DNA of 64,000 nt from Euryodendron excelsum (Eukaryota; Streptophyta; Magnoliopsida; Ericales; Pentaphylacaceae): assembly GCA_033060915.1 (NCBI GenBank), contig CM065393.1:1782501-1846500 (forward strand), in the 5' to 3' direction. The position numbers were made by a program, and so were the translations under genes. The notes beneath the pieces were generated by a model, which saw only the letters and a list, made by a program, of their open reading frames with translations, searched no databases and had not been told where the DNA came from. This document shows positions 20,093 to 30,973 of this stretch, piece by piece; the stretch's first letter is position 1; the number at the start of each line of letters is the position of its first letter.

Positions 20093-23041
20093 ATGGCTAG
20101 ACTACCCGGACTTATTGACCCATCAGTTCTCACTTTACAGGAGCATCACAAGTCCTCTAGTATATGGATGCATGAGCAAGTTTGTGACTTCGTATTGGAA
20201 AATATTATATTTTTGTTGTTATATATTTCTTTATTTATTATCTCATTATTTCTTCCTACAGTGTGACCAGGTGCTTCATTGTCGCCGTAATGACGCCGTA
20301 TGCTGGGCTAGACCTTTATCCTCTCGGATTGTATCATACTTGATGCGTGCCGGTTTCTACGGGTTGTACCAGATTAGTTATATTCAGCTTGACCGCCCAC
20401 TTATCACAGCCTTGGTCGAGAGGTGGCAGCAGGAGACTCATACATTCCACTTGTTAGTTGGAGAGGCCACTGTGACATTATAAGACGTGTTTGTGTTGGT
20501 GGGCCTGCCTGTTGATGGTGAGCCGATTGGAGGCCTAGATGGTGGGGGTGACGTACAGCATTGGCGGCAGATTTGCCGAGAGTTGTTGGGCGTTGAGCCT
20601 AACATCCAGGATTTCAGTGGTGGCCATTTTAGGCTTTTGTGGCTATCTACCACATTTCAGCAGTTGCCAGACGATGCTGACGAGGTTATTGTGTTGTATT
20701 ATGCTAGGGCATATATCATGCAGCTTATTGGGGGGTTAGTATTTTCAGATAAGTCACAGAACTTGGTCAAGTTGATGTATCTACCATTCCTTCGAGATTT
20801 CGATCAGGCCGGCCAATATAATTGGGGTGCGGCAGCCCTTGCCTTTATTGGATGATGTGTCTGGCAACTAAGACCGACACAAAGGATATATGAGGTATTT
20901 TGGTGTTGCTACAGGTATGTGGTCGTTATAGGAAATATTATATCTTTATGACTTTTTATAGGGCATTCTTTATTATGTTCTGCTATTTGTGTAACAAATA
21001 TGGGCCTAGGAGATATTTCCTAGGATTAGCCCACATCGGTGTGTTGCACCGACTTTTGGATAGCAACCGCTAAACATTGGAGATCAGCAGCACCTACCCG
21101 CTAGGCCATAGGGTGCTAGGTATTGTACTTATAAATTAAAAATAAAAAGAGTTATGAAATGTGCAATTACTATTCAACTTAGAATGTTATTTAAATATAT
21201 TTTGTATTGTTTTGAAATAAGGTGGAAGAGTAAGTTTGTACTGGATAAAGTCCCCACCCACGTTGTTGCAGTGTATAGAAATCAGTTTGATCGGCTGAGA
21301 GATGATGAGGTATACCTTCAAGTGCTTACATTTTTTATTCTTACATTATGTAAACCAAGTACAGTAATAGGTATTTCTCTCATAAGCTGACATTTATATT
21401 GCATGATTTAGTTTGTGTGACAGCCTTATGGTCAGCACGGTGAGATCAGCGATACCCTCCCTGATTATTGTCGTAGTGGGAGTGACATATGGATGGCTGA
21501 GGTTCCACTTATATGCTTTGACGTGGTCGAGTGACATTTGCCTAGTCGCATTCTTTGACAGTTTGGTTGTCGCCAAGTCATACCTACAGCTCCCGACACT
21601 AGTATTGGTCTTCATAGCATAGACAGGCGGGGTAGGCCTAACACAGATTGGTTGCAATTCCATAATCCTTTTGTCACTAGATGGAGAGAGTGACGGCAGC
21701 ACATTATTGTTGATGACCTTACAGAGGAGCCTATGTCACGCCACGACCCTTATGTAAGGTGGTACCGATCTATCATGCGCCCCTTGATTGGGAATTCGGC
21801 ACACAGGCCTTTGGCTGGCTACCTTGGAGTGGGGGGGAGGCATGATATTTTGGTAAGGGTATTGTATAACAGCATATAAAGTAGACTACTATTGAATAAA
21901 ATAAATCTCTTAATTTTGAATATTTCTAATATAATATTCGTTATGATTTATTGTGCTACAAGCCCATTGTGTCACCCTTATGTAGTAGCGGCGGCCGACA
22001 CCATTCGTGGATACAATGCTGATACAGGTTTAGAGACGCTTGTGTTCATCTGTGACATGTGTGACACGACCCCGCACATTATACGAGAGGATTACCGTAT
22101 ACATGCGGCTGTACCTGTTGCTCCAGCCATGCCACCCCCCCATTGCAGTGCCACCCCCTTAGATAGAGCTGACCCTTCCACTCCTGTAGGTTCATCGCAT
22201 CCCACAGCAGGGCCTTCCATGTCCAGTCACGTGCCACACCGGTCAGAGGTCGTAGCTGCGAATGCAGCCATGTCGTCCCCCATTCCAATGCCATCCCCTT
22301 CAAATATAGTTGACCCTTTTACTCTGGTGGGTCCATCGGCCAGCACATCTGGGCCATCCTCATCCTGTCAGGTGCCATTGCATTCCATTGATGTTAGGCC
22401 GTCCACATCTTACATTCGACCAGATCCTTTGACGGCCCCTCATCATCGTGTCTCCCCTGTACAATATCATCAAGATTCAGCAGCACCGTCTACATCCGGG
22501 GGTGACATTATGGCACAGGCAATTGAGCCACAGCTGATTGGCAGGGGGAGAGGACGTGCGGGATCTCCACGCAGAGGTAGAGGGAGAGGTACAGGATAGG
22601 CACAGGATAGGTAGAGGGTGGATCTCAGATGCACGAGTTCCAGAGGATGATAGCTACTACCGTTTTTGATAGAGTCATTATACTAATCTTCACCGGCCCG
22701 TCATCACCTCTTTTAGGGTTAGATGATAAGACAGTGCACCATTCACCTTCACCAGCAGAGTGGGCTTCACAGATCACGCAGGAGCACCCACCATTGACTT
22801 TACAGGCAGATGAGGCGAGAGTTAGGGATGTGCACCAATAGATAGATGAGGCATCACCTGGACAGATATAGGCTTAGCAGGGGGTAGGTGGAGATGATAG
22901 GCCACAGGCCTCAAAGATCATCCAGGAGCAACCAGCACTGACCACACAGGTTGATGAGGCAGTTGTAGGACATGTGGTCCCGCATGCTGAGGCACCCACA
23001 GTGCTCCCCATTGTATATCGCAGAAGCAAGAGACCTAGATG
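20093..23041 (+). pseudogene. Plant mobile domain (PMD, MAIN/MAIL1-related) gene, broken
   Basis: Start MARLPGLIDPSVLTLQEHHK (20093). After an intron ending TTCCTACAG near 20261 the PMD core begins: VLHCRRNDAVCW, MRAGFYGLYQIS, FHLLVGEATVTL, then DVFVLVGLPVDGEPIGGLDG. A TAA at 20481-20483 sits where the family has Gln (TLQDV). A frameshift near 20850 and a TGA follow. Later exons hold HVVAVYRNQFDRLRDDE (about 21255-21311) and DYCRSGSDIWMAEVPLICFD (about 21463-21522). Two Trp codons there appear as TGA. The tail (22080-22600) is Pro/Ser-rich and ends GRGRGRAGSPRRGRGRG, and a final RRSKRPR stop lies at 23041. PMD proteins act in silencing of transposons and gene expression in Arabidopsis, and the domain is common inside transposons. 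Confidence 0.82.
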
Positions 23042-23259
23042 AGCACCTGCATATGGTACATAGGATGTATTTTATATGCTTCCTTGTGGTCGGGATGTGC
23101 TCACTTATGTTATCTATTTTTTTGTACAAAGGATGTATTTTTTTGTACAAAACTCATGTATATGTCGTTAGTTTTCAGTAATATATTTTCATATTTTCAA
23201 ACATTTATGAGTACTAAAATTCATAAACACATCAAAAACTTTTCAAAAACTAGCGAGAC

Positions 23260-24690
23260 TAAGTAATTTTTCCTTTTCGAAGACTTGGTGATTTGAAAAA
23301 CTTTGGAATTGGGGTTCGGGGATGCCAAATCTTGCAAATAGCCTACGTTTGGCGAGAAACTAGACACACAACACCGTCTCGACAAACTACAACTACGAGC
23401 GCTGACGGCGCGTCGAACGGAGTCTCGGTGAAGGAGTTAATGCCATTTTTTCTTCCCGAAGACTTGGCGATTTGAAAAACTTTGGAATCGGGGTTCGGGT
23501 ATGCCAAATCTTGCAAACAACCTTCGTTTAGAGTGAAACTGGACACACAGCACCGTCTTGCAAACTACAGTTGCGGGCACTGACGGCGCGTCGAACAGAG
23601 TCCCGGTGAAGAAGTTAGTGCCATTTTTCCTTCCCAGAGACTTGGCGATTTGAAAAACTTTGGAATCGAGATTCGGGGATGCCAAATCTTGCAAATGGCC
23701 TCCGTTTGGCACAAAACTGGACACATAGTACTGTCTCGACAAACTACAGCTGCGAGTGCTAACGGCGCATCGAACGGAGTCCTAGTGAAGGAGTTAGTGC
23801 CATTTTTCCTTCTTGGAGACTTGGCGATTTGAAAAACTTTGGAATCGGGGTTCAGAGATGCCAAATCTTGCATACGGCCTCCGTTTGGCGTTAAACTAAA
23901 CACACAGCACCATCTCGGCAAACTACAGCTGTGGGCGCTGACCGTGCGTCGAACGGAGTCTCGGTGAAGGAGCTAGTGCCGTTTTTCCTTTCTAGAGACT
24001 TGGCGATTTGAAAAACTTTGGAATCGAGGTTCGGGGATGCCAAATCTTGCAAATAGCCTTCGTTTGGCACAAAACTAGACACACAGCACCGTATCGGCAA
24101 ACTACAGTTACGGGCCCTGACGGCGCATCGAACGGAGTCCCGGTGAAGGAGTTAGTGTATTTTTCCTTCCCAGAGACTTGGCGATTTGAAAATCTTTGGA
24201 ATCGAGGTTCGAGGATGCCAAATTTTGCAAACGGCCTCCGTTTGGCTCGAAACTCGACACACAGCACTGTCTCAGCAAACTACAGCTGCGGGCGCTAACG
24301 GTGCATCGAACGGAGTCCCGGTGAAGGAGTTAGTGCATTTTTCCTTCCCTGAGACTTGGCGATTTGAAAAACTTTGGAATCGGGGTTCGGGAATGCCAAA
24401 TCTTACAAACGGCCTCCATTTGGCGCAAAACTCGACACACAACACCGTCTCAGCAAACTACAGCTGCGGGCGCTAACGGCGAGTCGAACGGAGTCTTGGT
24501 GAAGAAGTTAGTGCATTTTTCCTTCCCGAAGACTTGGCGATTAGAAAAACTTTGGAATCGGGATTCGAGGATGGCAAATCTTGCAAACGGCCTCCCTCTA
24601 ACGCGAAACTCAACACACAGCACCGTCTTGGCAAACTACAGCTACGAGCGCTGATGGCGCGTCGAACGGAGTCTCGGTGAAGGACTTAGT
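23260..24690. repeat. Eight-copy tandem array, unit 178-179 bp
   Basis: The phrase GATTTGAAAAACTTTGGAAT, or a near match, recurs at 23290, 23469, 23647, 23826, 24005, 24183, 24361 and 24539, giving periods of 179, 178, 179, 179, 178, 178 and 178 bp. Each unit also contains GATGCCAAATCTTGCAAA, CGTTTGGC and GCGTCGAACGGAGTC. Units differ by many point changes, mostly transitions. The array is richer in CpG than its surroundings. It lies between the PMD gene and the right TIR. Overlapping open frames in it are by-products of the repeat. Confidence 0.97.
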
Positions 24691-24738
24691 GGTGAAAGAG
24701 TTAGTTCATTGTGAATCAGCCAAAAAAATTTTTTTGCT

Positions 24739-25024
24739 GGTATGAAAACGTCATTCACACTGACGTTTTTAGTTGAAGATGAAAACGTCATTGCAAATGA
24801 CGATTTTCTTGTAATATAGAAATCGTCAATAGGTATGACGCTTTTCGTTATTATTCGAGAATTCAAATTTGGTAGAGAAAATTAAATGTAAAGCGTCATT
24901 ACGTTAACGCTTTTTTTAAAAACGTCATCCCTAATGATGTTTAGCCGGGGTTTTGTAAATATTCAAATTTTAACTCTTGTTTAATATATATTGATTAAAA
25001 TAAATATATTTTCATAAAAGACCC
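24739..25024 (-). repeat. Right terminal inverted repeat of the MULE
   Basis: Reverse complement of the left end. It contains five short inverted motifs, for example AAAACGTCATTGCAAATGACG (last base truncated from the count) near 24781-24801. The others are at about 24744-24771, 24820-24848, 24889-24915 and 24918-24941. The outer end reads CATAAAAGACCC on the plus strand. Confidence 0.88.
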
Positions 25025-26379
25025 TATATATATCCATTCTCATCACCAGTCTGGATAATATAACAGAATTGAGAATGTTATACTTAACTTTAACTGGGGT
25101 GGGAGTAAAGAACCTTTCCCGCAGCCAGCCAAGTTAATTCTTTAAGGGTGAGATGGTGACTTGATTCATTCCTAAATTTAAATAGCTCAAAGCAGTTCTC
25201 AGCTGTTCAATTAAATGTCTTAAAGTCAGAATTTTAAAAGACTGCTGTGTCATCATATTGTGCTAATTCTCGGTCAGTCTGAATAGTGGACTCCCAAGTT
25301 TAGTGCAAACCTGACCGAAGTTGGATCTGCACTAATCATGTGATACTTCAAGAAATTAAGAACTAGTTTGAAGGTTTCAATCTATTACAGATTAATGCAC
25401 TTGATGAATCCTCTGCTATATTGAAATTGAAGGGTTGAACTATATAGCATATATATATATATATATGTTATATCTGTTTATTCATAATCATGGAATGTGA
25501 AGTGAAATGCTCATGACAAGTAGGACCCCATAGGGGTAGAAAATTTGTGCATTTACATAATCATTTCTCTCATTATCGACCACTTACTAAATCAGCAACA
25601 ACCCACTCAGAAGCATATTTCTTGGTATATGTACAAGCATAAGCGATTTTTATAATATTGTTATATATTCTTTTTTACCAAGCCTTACTGGAAACCCATA
25701 CAAATTTTCCAAAGCAAGTGGATCCTGCTATGCTCAGAAGCATATCCCAATAATGTTGCAAGGACATTCTAATTATCCCTGACGTAGAAAACTGTTTTGT
25801 TTCTAAATTTAAATTTAGAATTGGCTCGGAATGTAAGTGAATGTTCTATTTGTAAGCATTCTCTTCCTTTTATTTTTTGTTTCAACTCCTTGACCATTTC
25901 CTCCCTGTGAAATGGGTAATTAGAGGGCACCGGTGTTCCTGATATTTAGAATTGTAATCGATTTTTCAGCACTAAAAGTCATGGAGCAAAAATATAAAGC
26001 ATCATTGTCCAAAATATAAAGCATCATAGTCCAAAACAAAAACATTTCATACATGCATGGATGAAAATAAGTTAAGACGAGAACAACTTACAAAGTGTGG
26101 AATCACTGTTTGGATGAAAATATTTAAATCCTTCTATCTATCTTTTAAGAGCTCCAGTTTCTGATTTGTAGTCGAGCACATTAAATAAAAATGTTTATCA
26201 ATGAGTGAACAGATAATGAACCAAATAATGCTCAGATTGATAGTTCACTGTCGAAATGATATGCTCTATCGGTTTCTGCTGGGAGAATTGACCTTGTTTT
26301 GCAATTTTAAATGGTTTGGCACCATTTCTTGCGCAATCTAATAAGGGAATGATTTATTTTGAGTGCAACGTACCTACTG

Positions 26380-26392
26380 TATATATATATAC

Positions 26393-26428
<36 letters not shown>
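26380..26428. repeat. (AT)n-rich microsatellite
   Basis: A run of AT/ATAC dinucleotides, the longest of several in this interval. Confidence 0.9.
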
Positions 26429-26435
<7 letters not shown>

Positions 26436-27042
26436 TAATCATACTCCATTTGCTTGGTTGCTTGGCTATGGTTTTTTTTTTTTTTTAATTATATGTATCT
26501 TGGACTTGTTCTAACCATTGTAAGTATATATCTTTCTTCTCTTCCTTAGGAGCCTGTAGATTTTCTATCATCATCTGGAAGAAATTTACAGCTAGGGATA
26601 TTTTCCTTGGCATATATATCATCATCATCCTCTCGATAATACTACTACTTCGAGATTTCCTGACACTAACTATGATACAAAAGCTCGTCACACCACTTTT
26701 GCAATAGCTTAAAAGATTTTACAACAATTTGGTTGCTAACGTAGTGATAGATAAACAACCATTCCGAAAGGACATTTGAGTTGGCCTAACAAGCTTAGCT
26801 AGCTAGTTACTTTTTCTTTCATTAATTTCAAAATAGGATTTTGTTGGTATCCGACCGACCCCACTTCAAAATAAATAATCATCAACATGCTTAGTACTCA
26901 TTCCAACATATATAAAGTGTGTATATATATATATATATATATGACTCCAAAGGAGTATGGAACTTTTCAAGAAGATCATCCTTCCTTTTCAAGAGCAAGT
27001 GATTTTGAATTAGATTGAATAAAAAAGGAAGCATAGCCCCTG

Positions 27043-27049
<7 letters not shown>

Positions 27050-27079
<30 letters not shown>
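27050..27079. repeat. (CT)n microsatellite
   Basis: About 30 bp of CT dinucleotides. Confidence 0.9.
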
Positions 27080-27081
<2 letters not shown>

Positions 27082-28642
27082 GTTTATGGCTCTACCTGCA
27101 GTTTATTTGGTCCTGTGTTCTCAAACTTGGAATCATTTTGCAGAGGACAGTGTTGAGTTTCAGTTTAGTTTACTGATTTCGGACTGTTAAACCAGCGGTG
27201 ACCAATCAGGCTCGTTAAAGGTCTAAATTAGCTAAAGTCGAAAATGATTGACTTCAATTAAGATTGTGTTTGACAATGTTAAGCCACATCTTTAAAGGTA
27301 AGATGGTGTTCTATTCCAATTATAATGCATGCACTGCAAGCTTCCTTCTTCTCTTTTATCCTTTTGTTTGGATTGGTCAGTCATTCTAGACATGAAAACG
27401 AACAATCTACCACCCCCATAATTGGGTTGGTAGATTACTTGCTACTGCAAACCATAAATGGCAGGAAGACTTGGGACTTTGTGATCATCATCTTCTATCA
27501 TCCCCCATAAATTGGGCCCCTAGAAATCATAGTCTGCTCAGAGACCAAAGATAATTACTTGCTACTGCAAACCATAATCTTTTACTTCAACAATCTAATG
27601 ACCAGAGGCCATTACCTCATGCCAATTCCCTTTTGTGAGTGTGAGTCCCCTCTTTTTTACATTATTTTGCTTAAATTGACACTTTTAGGCTTATAGAATC
27701 CGTATTTTCTGTGCTTGATTGTTTGAACTCTTGCAACTGCATTAAGAAGATAGCAAAGGGCATTTTTGGTATCAATGTTGGAAACTCCTTTACAACAGTT
27801 TTACAAGTTTTTATATTTGCATTCATAACAAAACAAAAACAATTCAACCGGGCGAGTTCAAAAACAGTTATGTCACCAACGTTTCAATTGTTTTCATTCT
27901 GAAAATTCAAAAAATGGAAACCAAAATAAAAAAAAATAAAACAACAGTGCCCAGGTTCCTGCCATTGCAACGTATGGGACAATGTCACATGCATGCAACC
28001 TTACTCTCTCGTGCAGAGAGGCTGTTTCCTTGGATGTCAAAAATACAACTGTTAATTCATTGCCATGTCATGGGCTGTCAGACAACTAGTCCTGCAAAGT
28101 TGCCTAATGAGCTTCAAAGTACGATTTCGTTTTTGTTATATTATAGCGGGGGATCAAACTCCACAATGATGAATTGATTGTGTTAGATGGCTGCTCTTCA
28201 ATGTAAAACTCTCAGCAAGTTTAGATCCAAAAACACACCATCAACTCATATAATTGGAGTGAAATCATTCTAATTCCCTTTTTTTTTTTTTTTTAAGAAT
28301 ACTTTTCTTCATGGGAAAAATATCAAAGTAGAAACTGCTGGTCCCGCCCTAGCATCCACGATTGCAATTACAGATGCATGGAAGTTGATAACATTGCAAA
28401 ACTCACTGTAAAATCACTTGATGAGGAATTGCGGCCAGTATACAAAAGCTTACACAAATGAAAATGTACCAGCACTATATTATATTACGTTTAAGTAACC
28501 TACTGCAACTTTTGAGCATCCACGGAAGCTAATATAGATTATCAAAAGAATAAAATAAAAAAGGCTAAAATATGAAATCCTAATCAAGAAACAGGAAATA
28601 TCAAAAGTAAATACGCCAAACTTAGAACCAGTCACTAATTTT

Positions 28643-28756
28643 TCATTGGGCATGAAGTACCCTACAACGATACTCTCCCAAAGCCCAAATTGGGAAAATG
28701 TTTCTGTAGGCAGCATAAGTTATCATGCAGTTTTTATTGAAGACCCCCATGATCTC
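28643..28756 (-). CDS. CAS1: Cycloartenol synthase terminal exon
   Basis: Encodes [20 protein letters not shown] and on to the stop TGA at 28645-28643; 37 residues, acceptor TTGCAG. Confidence 0.95.
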   Translation of the reverse strand, partial: EIMGVFNKNCMITYAAYRNIFPIWALGEYRCRVLHAQ

Positions 28757-30871
28757 CTGCAAGAAAAAAAAAATAGAAAACAATTATGAAAATATAAAGT
28801 GGAACATTCAGACAATAAGGTGCACTTCAATGTCCCATAAAGTGAAAAAGTTCCATTTTTCTTGGTATTATTTATGTCCTAAAATAATATATTGCTTTAG
28901 TAAAAGTTCTTGCTGAAAATGGAGCCATCAGATTCATCACGACCAATTTCATTTTACATATTATATGACAACCTTGTCCTATCATCTTACCGATGGTTCC
29001 AATATCAGTCTTGGCTTCCGTACGCTGGAGAACCTTTTATTAATCTAACATGGAACACAATGAAATGACACCATTTTATGGGTTCTCAATGGTTTAGGTC
29101 TCATTCTTTCTTTAAACTCCTTTCTGCCTTTATGTTGGGTTGGATTTATTTTAACAAAACAACCAAATTTTCAAGTTTTCCCTTGTGAGGCAAACCCAAG
29201 TTTCCACCAGTGAAAATTTGAACCCCCAAACACCCCCAACCCCCTGAAGTTTTTGACAATTACAGAGACCCCATCAGGTTTTCAAAATAACCCCTCCCCA
29301 AACAAAGTTATTGGATGGATGGAATTAATAGACACGATAAATTGTCACTTATTCCCTCCATATTTTATTGGTATTTTGATTACAGAACTTAGCCCGTAAC
29401 ACTTTGTTGGCTAAGTTAACTGAATCCTGCTCCATGAATGAAACAAGAAGCAACCCTTCTTGCCAATGTGGCTTTTTCCTTTTTTTTTTTTTTTTGTAAG
29501 TACCCTTCTTGCCAATGTGTTATCTGCCATTTTGTGCTGTTGGCAACCTTCTCACCACTGACACCAATCACTTCAGCTTACTAGCCACCCAAACCCACGA
29601 CTGTCATCGACCATCTTAGCGAACCCAGCTCCCAAATCCACCGCCCATCATGGTAATCCGTCACCCAAACCCACCAACCACAACTTAGCACACCCAACGT
29701 CTAAACCCACACACCACCTTCACAGCCACCACATATCACAAATCCATCAATAAGCAACCCATAATTTGCTTAAAACAAAAGGCAAACAATCTCTATCTTT
29801 CTCTCTCAAATTTTCTCTGAAACAAGGCTTTGATACCTATATTACTTCAATTATTATCAGAAAAAAATTAAAGAAATTATTTTGAAATAATTACAAAATA
29901 TAATTGAAATACCTGTGGGCATCATCATCATATATCATAGATATATACATATTGTAGACATAAATGTATAGACACACATATATAACATTTATATGTATAC
30001 AAGGCAAACTAGATAGGATTATATGAGACAGAGAAGGGGGGGGTGTGGGGTTTCAACTGGCCAATGATGGCTACGGGAACCTGGGGAAACGAAAAGGAAA
30101 AGGAAAAGGAAAAGAGAAGAAAATAGGAGATTCCAAATTCTTACTTATTTCCTTTTTATATTCTCTTACCCTCCACTTTCTCAAATAACCAAACATACGA
30201 TATAATTTTATATCCTTTTCTCGCAACAAATCCTTGATCCAAACACAACATTAACCTCTCAACTTAATTACATTGCCACAGTTCAACCCTGTTGTGCTTC
30301 ATCACCACTCAAATCCAACCACCACCGCAATTGCTAAATCATGAACGTTGTGGGTGACACTTGTAGCAGATGGCTAATATGGAGGCTGATGGCTATAGGC
30401 GGTGGGCCTAGTGGCAATTGCAGTGGATCATGGGTCTGGATGGGCAGTCCACTAAGGTGGTTTGGGTGGTAGCACAAGGTGCATTTGTGGAGGTAGTTTG
30501 GGTGGTGGTGGGAAGTGGTTTAGGTGGCGGTGGGAAGTGGGCTTAGGCAACAATAGGAGTTGGGATTGTGAAAAGCTAGGAAGCACAAACAATCAGTTAG
30601 AGAAGTCGAACCCGTGTTAGACACTGACACGCATGGGAGAGACTCGGACAAGTGTCGACACTCCATTTTACGTGTCCGATTTCTTATTTATTTATTTTTA
30701 AATAGAACACTCCATGCAAATAGCTTGGACACGCGTGTCCCATTTTGAACACTTTAGGGAGACATAGGGACTCAACTATAAATTTTAAACTAAAAAATTT
30801 TATTTTGTAAATAAGAAAACTTTAAAATCTAAAATTAAAGAAAAGAAGGCAGATCTTTGTCCAAACAAATC

Positions 30872-30920
<49 letters not shown>

Positions 30921-30941
30921 TGTGTGTCTGTGTGTTTGTGC

Positions 30942-30973
<32 letters not shown>

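Larger units (their letters stand above)
12350..25024 (+). mobile_element. 12.7-kb Mutator-like element carrying transposase, PMD gene and small-gene cargo
   Basis: The two ends are inverted copies: the left end starts GACCCTTTTACC and the right end, read inward on the minus strand, starts GGGTCTTTTATG. Both continue into ATTTATTTTAATCAATATAT and on for about 190 bp of good similarity. Inside, a MURA-type transposase relic (14044-16684) identifies the superfamily as Mutator. The interior also holds three small genes (17149-17805, 18583-19028, 19280-19717), a plant mobile domain gene (20093-23041) and a 178-bp tandem array. Flanks are AT-rich (acatatatc on the left, tatatatat on the right), so a 9-bp target duplication cannot be fixed with certainty. 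All larger frames are broken: this copy is inactive. Confidence 0.85.
25025..28642. other. Intergenic region downstream of cycloartenol synthase, no gene seen
   Basis: AT-rich DNA between the MULE and the cycloartenol synthase stop codon. It contains AT microsatellites at about 25448-25467, 26380-26428 and 26923-26942, and a CT microsatellite at about 27050-27079. The cycloartenol synthase 3' UTR must lie at its right edge but no clear end could be placed. Short frames such as 26485-26691 (minus) show no recognisable domain. Confidence 0.55.

Noticed and set aside
23293..24654. Many 60-118 codon frames on both strands in the tandem array
   Set aside because: They repeat with the 178-179 bp unit and shift frame between units; by-products of the repeat, not genes.
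23260..24690. CRISPR-like array
   Set aside because: The whole unit is repeated, there are no unique spacers, and the genome is a plant.
26485..26691. 68-codon minus-strand frame, MTSFCIIVSVRKSRSS...
   Set aside because: No recognised domain, no neighbouring exon with fitting phase; chance frame in AT-rich DNA more likely.
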